Notes under the pieces: generated by a model | The model's database searches: none | The model's input: the letters and a program-made list of their open reading frames with translations, nothing else | What the model was told of the DNA's origin: nothing | Part shown: positions 54,735 through 64,000 of the stretch, in pieces | How positions within the stretch are numbered: position 1 is the first letter of the stretch | Layout of the letters: each line of letters opens with the position of its first letter | Translations under genes and position numbers: made by a program | Source: Thelonectria olida | Lineage: Eukaryota; Ascomycota; Sordariomycetes; Hypocreales; Nectriaceae | NCBI GenBank assembly: GCA_020736575.1 | Contig: JAGPYM010000004.1 | Location: forward strand, 2,480,001-2,544,000 | Direction of reading: 5' to 3' | Length of the DNA: 64,000 nucleotides

Positions 54735-56211
54735 CTAATCCAATCCAAGCTCATCCCCTACACATTTGAAGCGTCGCAGCAGCTGCGAGTCTGGGAGGAA
54801 CGTTCTCTCCAGTATCATATTCACGCCCAGCCAGTTATGTATCCTGAGTGCTCGAAACATCCTCTTAAGTTCCCGTACAAAGAACTCCCTCGTGTCAGTG
54901 TGATGCTCAATCGCCACAGCCCCGACCAAGAACTGCCAGATTTTGACGTGGAACGACGAGCAGGAGCGCGCATAGGGGCTTCCCAGATTGTTCTTCAGCC
55001 CCTCAGCAAAGTCCTCCAAGTCAGCGTGAGGTGTGGGCGGCCAGGATAAGTAAAGAAAAAGCTCTAGCGACCGGCCAAGGGCGCCGATGTAAGTCGTCTC
55101 GTGATCCCGAAGAGGGCCTAGGTCGATGTGTAACTCTGCAGTATGCGCCTCAATCTGGTTTTCTAACATGGTGGGGTAAGAGGGATTTCTGTAGTATTGG
55201 TCTAGCATTTCACGTAGCTGGTTTATGCGACGCGATATGCTCGATACTATCGCCATAATGTGGCTGTTGTTGGCGCGCAGAGCGTTGATGTGCTTCGTCT
55301 GATGGGTTTGGGACGACGAGATGCTCTCACTAATGGAGTCGCTATCAAGCCTCGTGTTAGTTTGTGGGATTTTAGAGATGGAAGCGACACAAACTAGAGA
55401 ATGAGGTCTGAAAACCATTGCGGGATGAATCCGCTTCCGTGGGCAAGCCTCAGCTTGATCATCTGTGTTAGGCCTTCGGCATGAACTTTCCATGCCGCCT
55501 GATTGTTTGCGAGCCTCTGCACTGTATTAGTCTAGGTACGTAAAAGAGACAGATAGCCGGCTCACCTCGCCAGTGCCCAGCATGAACACCGCCGCGAGCA
55601 TCCCGTCACTGAAGCATGTCCGTGGAGCACTCAGCCTCTTATTGATGGTGGCAATGGCCCTACAAATGTGCACCGTAGCCCGTTGAGTTATAGAGGTTGT
55701 TGGATCTTCAGAAAAGAATCGAAGCTTCATGAACATGGATGCATTAAGCAGGGCTGGCTCTGATATGAGTAGGTCGGCCCATACTTTATCAGTGAGGCCA
55801 TACGGAGCCTGGGTGCCAACCGGGAACACCAGAGGTTCGATATCTTCAAGCACTGCATACGTATTAGCAAGCAGAGAATAGCTGGGGGCAAAGTAAGGAA
55901 TGCGCACAGTATCTTACGCAAATGTCCGTGTCGGTCGGGGATGTTAGCAGGGCTACCTCGATGGCGGGATCTGGTAGGGGCCGCGTCCGGGCCATACGGC
56001 CCTCCTTCTTGTCTGTGTATGGTGTTGTATCCCTTCGCGTGGCCTTTTTCTGATCTTGACGCAGAGCCTCATCTTGCTGATATTGTCGCGCGATTCGTTG
56101 CCGTCTCTGGGCGAAATTCCGTCTTGTGACATGGGCCCTCATGCGCTTGGTCTCTGCCGCCCCGAGACCCGGTGCATCGCTCGTGTTTAGAAAGACGAAC
56201 CCCTTCTGCAT
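54735..56211 (-). CDS. fungal-specific transcription factor (no zinc cluster visible)
   Basis: Four exons on the minus strand: 56211-55908, 55852-55566, 55516-55395 and 55341-54735, total 439 residues. The start MQKGFVFLN, then MRAHVTRRNFAQRRQR, is the usual opening of a large ascomycete class of fungal-specific transcription-factor proteins. After DICVRYLLEDIEPLVF comes the helical middle region with CFSDGMLAAVFMLGTGE, then WKVHAEGLTQMIKLR and ILYDSISESISS. Splice joins keep phase throughout; intron 1 uses a GTGCGC donor with a GCTAATA branch site. No Cys6 cluster is seen, as often in this class. It stands divergent from an SDR gene and may control it. The most open point is the first intron. 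Confidence 0.78.
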
Positions 56212-56896
56212 CCTGAGCTCGTTTCCTCGATTGGGATGGGACTTCCTGAGATGAGTATGCCAAGGAGGAGAAACTCGATGTGTGTGGCGTTAACAGTGAT
56301 TGAGAATGGTCCGGAGCCAAAGTCCGCAACTCCGGATCGGCCGGCATCGACCCACGCCGTGGATGGGCCGGGATGCCCGGGATCAGATCCGAACATGGCC
56401 ATACTCTTTTAGGAAAACAAGATCTCTTGGCGGCCCGCCCTTTGCTGCGGTCTGAGGGTAACGGCTCGCAGTGAAGGAAGATTTCATCATGTAGGTTGGC
56501 CATATCGTGATTATCAAGCAAACGGCTCATTGAGATTCGAAAGATAATGGCTCGAGGGGAAAATATCCACATTTCCTGAATAGGAAAATCAGTTGTACTT
56601 TGACCTGCCTAGTATTTGGTGCACGACCAGGTCCGCGCCAACGATGCTCTACCAGAATAGGGAAACAAGATTTGGTGAGAGCATCATTCAGCGGGATCAC
56701 AAGCGGGAAATGCTGGCTTTGAGCAGTTCCGAAGTCCGCGAACTTCGTAATAGAATCAGGGTTTAGAAGAAGGGCTTCAAAACATATATAGGTAGAGATG
56801 CTCTCACCAAGTTATGAACATTCGCCAGATAATTGATCGCTTGACTGCTTGCAACAACTACCACCACATCACTTTATGAACAAAACTTCATCCGAA
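56212..56896. promoter_or_regulatory. divergent promoter between transcription factor and SDR
   Basis: About 685 bases. An unrelated minus-strand frame reaches from inside the factor gene to 56572 but is out of phase with it. No separate gene supported. Confidence 0.45.
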
Positions 56897-57818
56897 ATGC
56901 CTCGATTTTCGACTCAACTCTCTGGAAGCCACGTACTCGTGACCGGTACGTATTGCCACTCTGTTCTCGCATCGACGGCCCACTAACGGACTCAACTTCC
57001 TCCTTAGGCGGCACCAAAGGAATAGGAAGAGCTATTGTCGAAACCTTTCTCTCCGAGGGAGCAAACGTATCTTATTGCGCTCGAACTCCTCGAGGCGACG
57101 AGTTTGCGTCCTTCGAGGCAGCGGACGGGGCTCGTGCTATCGGAACGAGTGTTGACATCAGTGGCCAGTCAGCCATTGAAGCCTGGGTTGAGAAGTCAGC
57201 CGAGGAATTCGGAAGAATTGACGTTGTTGTTGCAAATGGTATGCCGTTTCTTAATCTGCTGCGAAGTAGCTCTCACTGAGACTTCTCTTTCACGCAGCTT
57301 CTCCTTTACTCCATGCCGCAACCAAGGAAGCCTGGGAAAAGAGCTTCCAAGCCGATATCCTTGGTCTCATTGCCCTGATTGATGCTGCAACACCTCACCT
57401 CGAGAAACGCGGCGGCACTGGCTCCATCGTCGTGGTCAGCTCCCTAGCAGGCTTCGAGGCTCGCGAAAGAAACATCGCAGGACCGTACGGGACGCTAAAA
57501 CGCGCCCAAGCGACGCTTGCCAAAGACTACGCGCGCAAACTTGGACGCTTGGGAGTGCGCATCAACTCGATCGCGCCCGGTACGATTGAGACTCCTTCGG
57601 CCACGTTGCCTGACGGGACGAAGGAGTTGAGCACGTTCCAGAGAGTGAGGAAGGAGAAGCCTGAGTACATCAACGCGCTTTTGGAAGCGGTTCCGTTGGG
57701 GAGGACTGGGACGGTTGAAGAGGTGGCTAATGTGGTTGTCTTTCTTGGGAGCCGACTCTCTGCTTATGTGTGCGGGGCGAATCTCATCATTGACGGTGGC
57801 ATGTCGATTGCCTTTTAG
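56897..57818 (+). CDS. short-chain dehydrogenase/reductase, classical type
   Basis: Three exons, 56897-56945, 57008-57238 and 57298-57818, total 266 residues. The first intron (GTACGT) lies inside the cofactor loop; splicing restores VTGGTKGIGRA. The second restores VVANASPLLHAATKEAW. Other motifs: SYCARTP, VVVSSLAGFEA, Y-G-T-L-K (Tyr-x3-Lys), INSIAPGTIETP and the C-terminal GANLIIDGGMS. NAD(P)-dependent oxidoreductase of the FabG-like group; substrate unknown. An in-frame ATG at 56876 would add seven residues. Its neighbour on the other side is a transcription factor in divergent arrangement. Confidence 0.92.
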
Positions 57819-57883
57819 ATCCTAGCACTGTTGTCGATAGAGACATCATGATAGACAATTGCCTCTGAAGCATCAAGTGTCAG

Positions 57884-60022
57884 ATGTGGTTTTGGAGATC
57901 TTCTAGTGAGATGGCGCTAATTGCTGCCGTCATGCGGCGCGTGGGCTTTGCCCTGACACGTCCACATTGCGAATATCCTCACATCAGACAGACACATCTT
58001 TCCTACCGGCGCGTGCAGAGAATTCGCCGCCGCCAGCCAGAAGAAATGAGAGCAAACACCCCAGAGTCTCACACCAAAGAGCCTTACTCTGCAGAGACTC
58101 AAGACCCAGAAACCCATGACAGCGAGGCCACTCACGATGAGACGCGTTCCAATAAGACTCACTACTATCCTCAGTGGCAATATGAAGCTCTGGAGAGGGA
58201 TGAGATCCGCCTGCTAGAATTTGGGAATGGTGACGGCGCATCGGCGGACTCGCGCTCACAACTGGCCCTCTCACTCACCAAGGTCTCTCTCAAGGCTTCG
58301 CCGTTGCCCGAGTTCGCCGCGCTCTCGTACGTCTGGGGCGATACAACAAACACATTCCCAATCGAGGTTCAGGGCAGCAACGGCGCCGCAACCATGTTGG
58401 TCACACAAAACCTCAAAGATGCCCTGGAACGCCTCGCAGAAAGCCCAGATCGACCTCGTCTTCTTTGGATCGATGCTCTTTGCATTGACCAGTCCAACCT
58501 CGAAGAGCGCACCGCCCAAGTGGCTCAGATGGGAGAAATCTACTCTCTTGCATCCCAGGTCCTCGTCTTTCTCTCTGCAGCATCGGAAGAATTCGAAATC
58601 GGCCTTCGCTTCCTCGAACAAGTAGTGGCGCATCCAGACGCTCATTTCGAATTGTCTCTGTCACCGGTCCTCTCAGTTCTCGACCCGAAGGATGAAACGA
58701 CATCACTTACTGTCGAGTCCATGTCCTTGAGAACGTCCTTAATTGCCTTTTTCGCGGCACCATGGTGGACCCGCGTCTGGACGGTGCAGGAATTCCTTCT
58801 TGCAAAGCAGGTCGTTTTCCAATGCGGGTTACGGCGTATCGAAGGCGAGCTTGTGATCAAGGCTTTCCAGATACTCCGTGAGCACGAAGGAGGTTGCTGC
58901 TGGGGAGCCAGGGTGAGACGACTCTCCGACACGGAAGCACCGAGCTTCATTGATGAACCCAATCCCGCCCATGGCGGGTTGTCCATTTACCACGCAACAA
59001 TGAGACTCGAAAGGCTCGGCACTTTTAGAGATCCAGAACAACTAGGATATGAAGGATTGTTGGGGTCGCTGATGCTCTTTCGCATGCGGCAATGCTCAGA
59101 CCCACGCGATCGCATTTTCGGCTTCATGGGACTCGAGTTTGACCATCAGGACGTCAGTCACAAGATCAAACTGGACTACTTGGTCACTCCAACCCAAGTC
59201 TATGAGAGCGCAACTGTTGCCATGATTGACACGTCACGCAGCCTAGATATATTAAGCCACGTTGCTGGGCTGCGAGGACAGTTGGACGACTTGCCGAGCT
59301 GGGTTCCTGACTGGACAGCCACGATCGATGCACCATACCATTTCCTATACTCCTCCCGAGTGAGTTTGTTACGTCTCTATCGGGCCTGTTGCCACACCGA
59401 GCCAGACTGGAAAGTCATCGGCCCTGGGACTGTCAAGACGAGGGCACTCGTTCTCGGCACCATTGAGAAAACCGTCCAAGGCTATCCGGGTACTGGCTCC
59501 AAGCTCACTGGGAAAGCCCTCCTCGACGAATGGTGGGAGCTGGCTTTACCCTGTCTTAATTGCGAATACAATGGTGTATCCGCTGAAGATCAGCAACATT
59601 TCGACTTTGTGAACTTTACATCTGGCAGCCTGACGCCCAGTGCCGAGTGGAATGACCGGGCAAGGCATTTAAGAGGCCACGAATCATGGCGGAAATGGTT
59701 CACGGCCGATGACCCGCGCTCTCTCCCCAAAGAAGTACGGACGGACGCTCGCGAGTTGGATGTCCAGGTGCGAATAACCAGCGAGGCAAGGTGCATGATA
59801 CGTACGCACGAAGGCCAAGTAGGGTTCGCGCCTGAAGAATCCGAGCCGGGGGATGTTGTGGTGATCGTACCCGGTGGGAGGATGGTTTATGTCCTGAGAC
59901 GCGTCGAGGCATCGGACAACAGGTACAAGCTGGTGGGTGATTGCTACCTACATTGCGCCATGCTTGGTGAGAAGATGATGCCGCTGGACTGTGGGGATTG
60001 GGAGGACATCATCCTGGTATGA
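57884..60022 (+). CDS. HET-domain protein
   Basis: Single exon. The open frame from 57884 gives 712 residues; starts at 57911 and 58046 (MRANTPESH) are alternatives, and the last gives 658 residues beginning with an acidic, Thr/Glu-rich leader. HET domain motifs are complete: FAALSYVWGD, LLWIDALCIDQSN and WTRVWTVQEFLLA. The C-terminal half, with RDRIFGFMGL, LPSWVPDW and EPGDVVVIVPGG, is the usual second half of these proteins. HET domains control heterokaryon incompatibility and can trigger fungal cell death; most copies in a genome are untested. It lies 3.3 kb from the NLR. Confidence 0.93.
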   Translation: MWFWRSSSEMALIAAVMRRVGFALTRPHCEYPHIRQTHLSYRRVQRIRRRQPEEMRANTPESHTKEPYSAETQDPETHDSEATHDETRSNKTHYYPQWQYEALERDEIRLLEFGNGDGASADSRSQLALSLTKVSLKASPLPEFAALSYVWGDTTNTFPIEVQGSNGAATMLVTQNLKDALERLAESPDRPRLLWIDALCIDQSNLEERTAQVAQMGEIYSLASQVLVFLSAASEEFEIGLRFLEQVVAHPDAHFELSLSPVLSVLDPKDETTSLTVESMSLRTSLIAFFAAPWWTRVWTVQEFLLAKQVVFQCGLRRIEGELVIKAFQILREHEGGCCWGARVRRLSDTEAPSFIDEPNPAHGGLSIYHATMRLERLGTFRDPEQLGYEGLLGSLMLFRMRQCSDPRDRIFGFMGLEFDHQDVSHKIKLDYLVTPTQVYESATVAMIDTSRSLDILSHVAGLRGQLDDLPSWVPDWTATIDAPYHFLYSSRVSLLRLYRACCHTEPDWKVIGPGTVKTRALVLGTIEKTVQGYPGTGSKLTGKALLDEWWELALPCLNCEYNGVSAEDQQHFDFVNFTSGSLTPSAEWNDRARHLRGHESWRKWFTADDPRSLPKEVRTDARELDVQVRITSEARCMIRTHEGQVGFAPEESEPGDVVVIVPGGRMVYVLRRVEASDNRYKLVGDCYLHCAMLGEKMMPLDCGDWEDIILV

Positions 60023-61203
60023 GGAGAATGGTGACTTGAAGGTGAGGGCAAGACTAATGGGATTGACTGGCTTTTGAATGCGCGTCGACGCGTTTCCTGT
60101 GCTTGCTTCTCCTTGAATTGACGAGTTCGAACTAGTTTAGAGAGTTTAGGCACAAGGCTTGATAAGGTACCTAGATACCAACACACGAGATATGAGACCG
60201 AATTATCCTTTTCCTCGTTCTACCTTATCGCATCGTCGTGAGTTGCCGCCAGCCTCACATGAGCACACGACCAACAGCACCCACAAACCAAGTTTGGATA
60301 AAGGGTACATGAGAACTTGGTAGCCCCTCAAACGACAGATGTCACTTTGGATGCCGGCCAACACGGCAAAGTGGCGTATCTTCAGCTTGGCAGAGCTTCA
60401 TCAACGACATCTAATACGCCATCATACGAGGCTTCAGCCGCGCACGACTCGTTTCCCCGCTGACAATCAACGTGGACCTGGGGATTCACGCCCTTGGGGA
60501 AATGGCTCGTCGCCCCAGAATCCCCTCACAACTGCCCCAGGATCTGAGAACGGGACGGTTTGGGGGAGCGATGCGGAGAAAATCACGTAACAATACGACC
60601 TGTTTGGAGATGTTTGGAGACGGCGCTGACAAAGACTCTCCACCGAGGCCTCCACCCGATGGAGAAGAAGAGTGATGATCCCAAGGTTTTGGTGTTTTTG
60701 TGGTTTCATTGTTAGCTTATGGAAAGCTTTCCGTTTGCTAACTTTTACGTGAAGGCCCGCCCCGGATTGTTTGGCCCTATCTTGGCATCTTCCGTCTGTG
60801 TGTCGGGCGGATAGTTTGCGGGGATGAAGTCAACGTTTGCCAGCCCATCTGGGGCTGTTTTGATCCTTCCGTCGCATAAGTGAGATATATTGTTGGACGA
60901 GATGGCTTTTGTTGGACTATATCGTAATAGTATCATGAAGTTTGGAGTTATCGGCGCCAGTTGTGCAGTCCGTTGGTGATTATCGTCTGTCTAGCCCTGT
61001 ATATCGACAACAGTCTCATGAGCCCATCAACCCCAGTTTGACTTTTGTTCACACTTTCTTCTGGGTATTAGAGTGCATACATGCTATGAAGGTTTACGTC
61101 AATGTCCTTTATAGCTCCGTCTTCCGTCCTATCTCAGTCTTGAAGACCAACTGTGACTCCTCCTCCTCGTCCACCCCAAAGCCATTCACAGCACAAACGA
61201 AGT
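60023..61203. other. intergenic region
   Basis: About 1.2 kb between the HET gene and the amino-acid transporter. Contains TACCTAGATACC-type words near 60168. Its last part is the transporter leader; the transporter frame opens at 61153 but the first ATG is at 61204. Confidence 0.45.
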
Positions 61204-62670
61204 ATGGCGAGCGAATACCCAAACACAGCTGTTGCTGTCGACGGCTCTCAGCTAGTTAGCGGCCAAAGGCCAATACCATCCGTCGATCGAGCGACAACAC
61301 AAGTTGACGAGATCCTGCCCGAAGACAATAACGTCGAAGAAACTGAGAAGACACTCGAACCGGCCGACCCCGAGAACATCTTCAGCTCTGGAGGCAAGAA
61401 CTACCGCACCCTCACCAAATGGGACACTGTATACGTTCTGGTGAGCAACCAGATTGGACTCGGTATCCTCTCTCTACCCGCATGCCTCAAGGTCCTCGGC
61501 GTCATCCCTGGTATCATCGCTATCATCGGCATCGGATCCACGTCCGCTTACACGGCCTACGAGCTCCTCCTGTTCTATCGAGCACATCCTCAGGTTGTCA
61601 GTGTTGTTGACATGTGTCGAGTCGTCGGCGGACGACCGCTGGAAATCGTTGCCGCCGTCGGATTGATGCTCAAGGTCATGATGACTTGCGCCTCGGCTAG
61701 CGTCACGCTCTCGGTGTCGTTCAATACGCTCAGCAACCACGCCTATTGCACTGTCACTTTCATCACTATTGCTGCTATCGCCTGCTGGGTCCTGTGTCTC
61801 CCTCGCACCGTCATGTTCGTGTCGCGAAGCGGAATCCCTTCGACAATCAGCATCATCTCAGCTGCCATGATCGTCATGATCAGCCTGGGCGTGTCTTCGC
61901 CGAAGCAAGCGCCGCCCGGGTGGGACAAGGAGATTAAAATCATCGGCAACCCGACGTTCCGCGAAGGCGTCAATGCCTGTCTCAAGATCTGCTATGCGTA
62001 CGCCGGCAACATCAGCTTCGTGTCGTACATGGCGGAGATGAAAAACCCTTCGAGAGATTTCCCGTTCGCACTAGCCTGTCTTGAGGTCTTCTCAATCACC
62101 ATCTATACAATCATCGCGATTGCTATCTACTGTCTTGCTGGGGATTACACAACGTCTCCTGCCCTCGGTTCCGCCCCTATGCTGCCAGCCAAGGTTGCCT
62201 ACGGAGTGGTGCTTCCAGCTGTCTTTGCTACTGCCATGGCGTTCGGACATACAGGCATCAAATACATCTATGTGGCTTTGATGAGAGGGATGAAGGCCAC
62301 CGACCAGGTCACGGATAGGTCCTTGAAGTCCTGGGGCACTTGGGTTGGCTGCGTTACGTCTTTTTGGATCCTAGTCTGGGTCATCTCTAATGCCATCCCG
62401 GTATTCGATTCGATCCTAGCCATCTCGTCGGCAACAACTATCGCTTGGTTCACTTTCGGGCTGAGTGCGATTTTCTGGTTCCACCTCAACAGGGGCCAAT
62501 GGTTCAGAGACTGGAAGAAAACGACGCTTTCGATCATCAACGGACTGATGATCGTGCAGTCAATTTTCATGAACGCTGGCGGTCTTTGGGCCTCAATCAC
62601 TGAGCTCATGAAGATATTTGAGGACAGTCAGGTCAAGGGAGCTTTCTCTTGCGGCGATAACTCCATATGA
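61204..62670 (+). CDS. amino-acid transporter (AAAP family)
   Basis: Single exon, 488 residues. A hydrophilic N-terminus of about 70 residues precedes a chain of ten or eleven hydrophobic segments: ILSLPACLKVLGVIPGIIAI, LEIVAAVGLMLKVMMT, FITIAAIACWVLCLP, ISIISAAMIVMISLGV and others. The early QIGLGILSLP is the helix 1 motif of this family, and NISFVSYMAEMKNPSRDF is the conserved helix-loop found in neutral amino-acid permeases like Neurospora MTR. Plasma-membrane or vacuolar amino-acid symporter; specificity unknown. Confidence 0.92.
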   Translation: MASEYPNTAVAVDGSQLVSGQRPIPSVDRATTQVDEILPEDNNVEETEKTLEPADPENIFSSGGKNYRTLTKWDTVYVLVSNQIGLGILSLPACLKVLGVIPGIIAIIGIGSTSAYTAYELLLFYRAHPQVVSVVDMCRVVGGRPLEIVAAVGLMLKVMMTCASASVTLSVSFNTLSNHAYCTVTFITIAAIACWVLCLPRTVMFVSRSGIPSTISIISAAMIVMISLGVSSPKQAPPGWDKEIKIIGNPTFREGVNACLKICYAYAGNISFVSYMAEMKNPSRDFPFALACLEVFSITIYTIIAIAIYCLAGDYTTSPALGSAPMLPAKVAYGVVLPAVFATAMAFGHTGIKYIYVALMRGMKATDQVTDRSLKSWGTWVGCVTSFWILVWVISNAIPVFDSILAISSATTIAWFTFGLSAIFWFHLNRGQWFRDWKKTTLSIINGLMIVQSIFMNAGGLWASITELMKIFEDSQVKGAFSCGDNSI

Positions 62671-64000
62671 GAAGGATACCCGCGCGCCGTGAAAGATCCC
62701 GAAATTGCGGTGTTACCTAAGGAGGCGGATCAACATGCAGATTAGATGGTTACTTATTAAGGGCATTTCTAGAGGTACAAGGTCTCACTGCCAATCGTAC
62801 AGACCTCACGGGAGATGTAACATCTGGTCTGCGCAGTTGCACAAGAGATTTGGGTCAGCAAGCTCTACGTACGACCACCAGATGGTGAGACAGACGCCCT
62901 GAAGAGATGGCTGGTCGAGAGGGGAGTTTTCAGCAACGACACCGACTCTTACCTTCGTGGGGGCTATGCAGCAAGGCGCCGGAATAGCAGCACTGCGGGA
63001 TGTTTGGTTTCAGGAGAAGACGGCTTGACTTATTTTTTTTCTTTTTTGATTTGGTCGTGGTTCTGAATTTCGCCATTAGAGTAAGTAAGAACCCAGTTAG
63101 ATACCGATTCAATTCATATCATATCAGTGTTAAGAGTTTGCGTGGTCATTGCAGCCTGTGAGTGCCCATGGGTAGTACGAAAACGACGAATGAGAGAGGG
63201 AACTAACTGTGCAGCGACTTCGTATTGTCAGTGTGCGAGAGTTCATTGCGCTATTTCTCCATAGGTATCAATTACGTCGCCTTGTATACCCTCTGTGTGA
63301 CCTATGCGTTGGGGTTGCCCCAGTGATCAACGGAATCGAAGCCGAAGGCGTATTATTCCTGTTGGCCCCAAGACAGTGTTACAGACTCCTTTCGGCGATA
63401 CTTTGGATTTCTTTCCGTCGGACCCCTGCTTGGAGTGAGGAATACAAAAGGTCTTTTGCTGTGAGTTTCACAAACTCCCGAGTATCTTGCCACTTTCGCG
63501 TAACAAGTTTGTCAACTCATTCCGACTTTCTAATTAAGTCCAAGGGATCGGAATCAAGATCAAATCTCTATGCGTGAGTTCAATTTAATTGGTTCAATTA
63601 GGCGAGTTTGTGTAGCGACGCATATTACGTTGCAAGTTACACTTCGGGCCCTAGACTGTGTGACTGTTCCCAAGCAAGCATCAACGTCACCGCAACATTG
63701 TCCTGTCAATCAATACATTTACTGAGATAGTTTTCCATCTTTGACATATAGATATGGCACGATATTCAACCGTCAGGCTGTTCCAACTAGCAGCTGGTCT
63801 GTAGTCTTGATACTCTTATATTATACTATACCTTCTATTGCATCACACTCCTTACATTATAGCACATCGTTCTTTCGCCCTGATCCCTTCATTCTACATC
63901 TATTCCCTCGTCCGAGCTCCTTGATTAAGATTGCAACTAGCCCTCCACATGACTCCCTCGTCTAAGCCCTAGTGGGAAATGTGCAACTGGCAAGGACGAA
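62671..64000. other. right-hand gene-poor end
   Basis: No supported gene. A T-rich and A-rich tract at about 63030-63060 and AT-rich sequence at 63570-63900 show no coding look. The beginning of a gene outside the window cannot be excluded. Confidence 0.45.

Noticed and set aside
56212..56572. Minus-strand frame as an extra 5' exon of the transcription factor
   Set aside because: It is out of phase with the factor and the family typically starts at the MQKGFVFLN-like segment, which has its own ATG.
58271..58645. 124-codon frame antisense to the HET gene
   Set aside because: Lies wholly within a complete HET-domain coding sequence on the other strand.

Overview
The window is nuclear DNA of a filamentous ascomycete (Pezizomycotina, probably a sordariomycete). 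Genes carry short GT-AG introns (about 45-145 bases, often with CTAAC/CTGAC-like branch sites). The fungal families present include a HET-domain protein, SesA-like proteins, an NB-ARC/TPR receptor, a Clr5-domain protein, a bZIP/DUF3425 regulator and a fungal-specific transcription factor. There are no operons, rRNA genes or CRISPR arrays, and I found no convincing tRNA gene. All splice sites were placed by eye from GT/AG signals, reading phase and family motifs, and none has been tested against transcripts.

Layout. 1-13 kb: a sulfotransferase-like protein, a DHDPS/NAL-family aldolase, a vacuolar M20 carboxypeptidase, a MYND-finger protein and an archaemetzincin, separated by wide gene-poor gaps. 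14-17 kb: an adenylosuccinate lyase cut by 18 introns, next to an AT-rich stretch. 17-29 kb: a sugar transporter, a zinc-finger protein, a small mitochondrial-type membrane protein, an ankyrin protein with a helical STAND-type N-terminus, and the divergent PDX2/PDX1 vitamin B6 pair. 29-43 kb: a protein of unknown function, an ACC deaminase-like enzyme, a fused aconitase X, a Clr5-TPR protein, a small orphan, and three damaged or doubtful genes (in-frame stop near 34.1 kb, frameshifts near 35.8 and 39.0-39.2 kb). 44-62.7 kb: a large AAA ATPase, two SDR enzymes, a bZIP/DUF3425 regulator, the SesA/NLR group, a transcription factor, a HET protein and an amino-acid transporter.

The most striking system lies at 49.4-54.6 kb. 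Two small proteins with SesA-type helical domains end in a Gly/Asn/Gln-rich tail, and the neighbouring NB-ARC/TPR receptor begins with a related tail. All three share the spacing N-x-G-x-G-x3-V-H-x2-R-G-D-Q. This is the layout of fungal amyloid signalosomes, in which an NLR templates the prion-like fold of effectors encoded beside it. A HET protein and other regulators nearby suggest a self-recognition or cell-death neighbourhood.

Other points worth checking are the intron-riddled but apparently functional ADE13, a 16-base motif repeated around the aldolase gene, and the cluster of broken genes at 33.7-39.8 kb.
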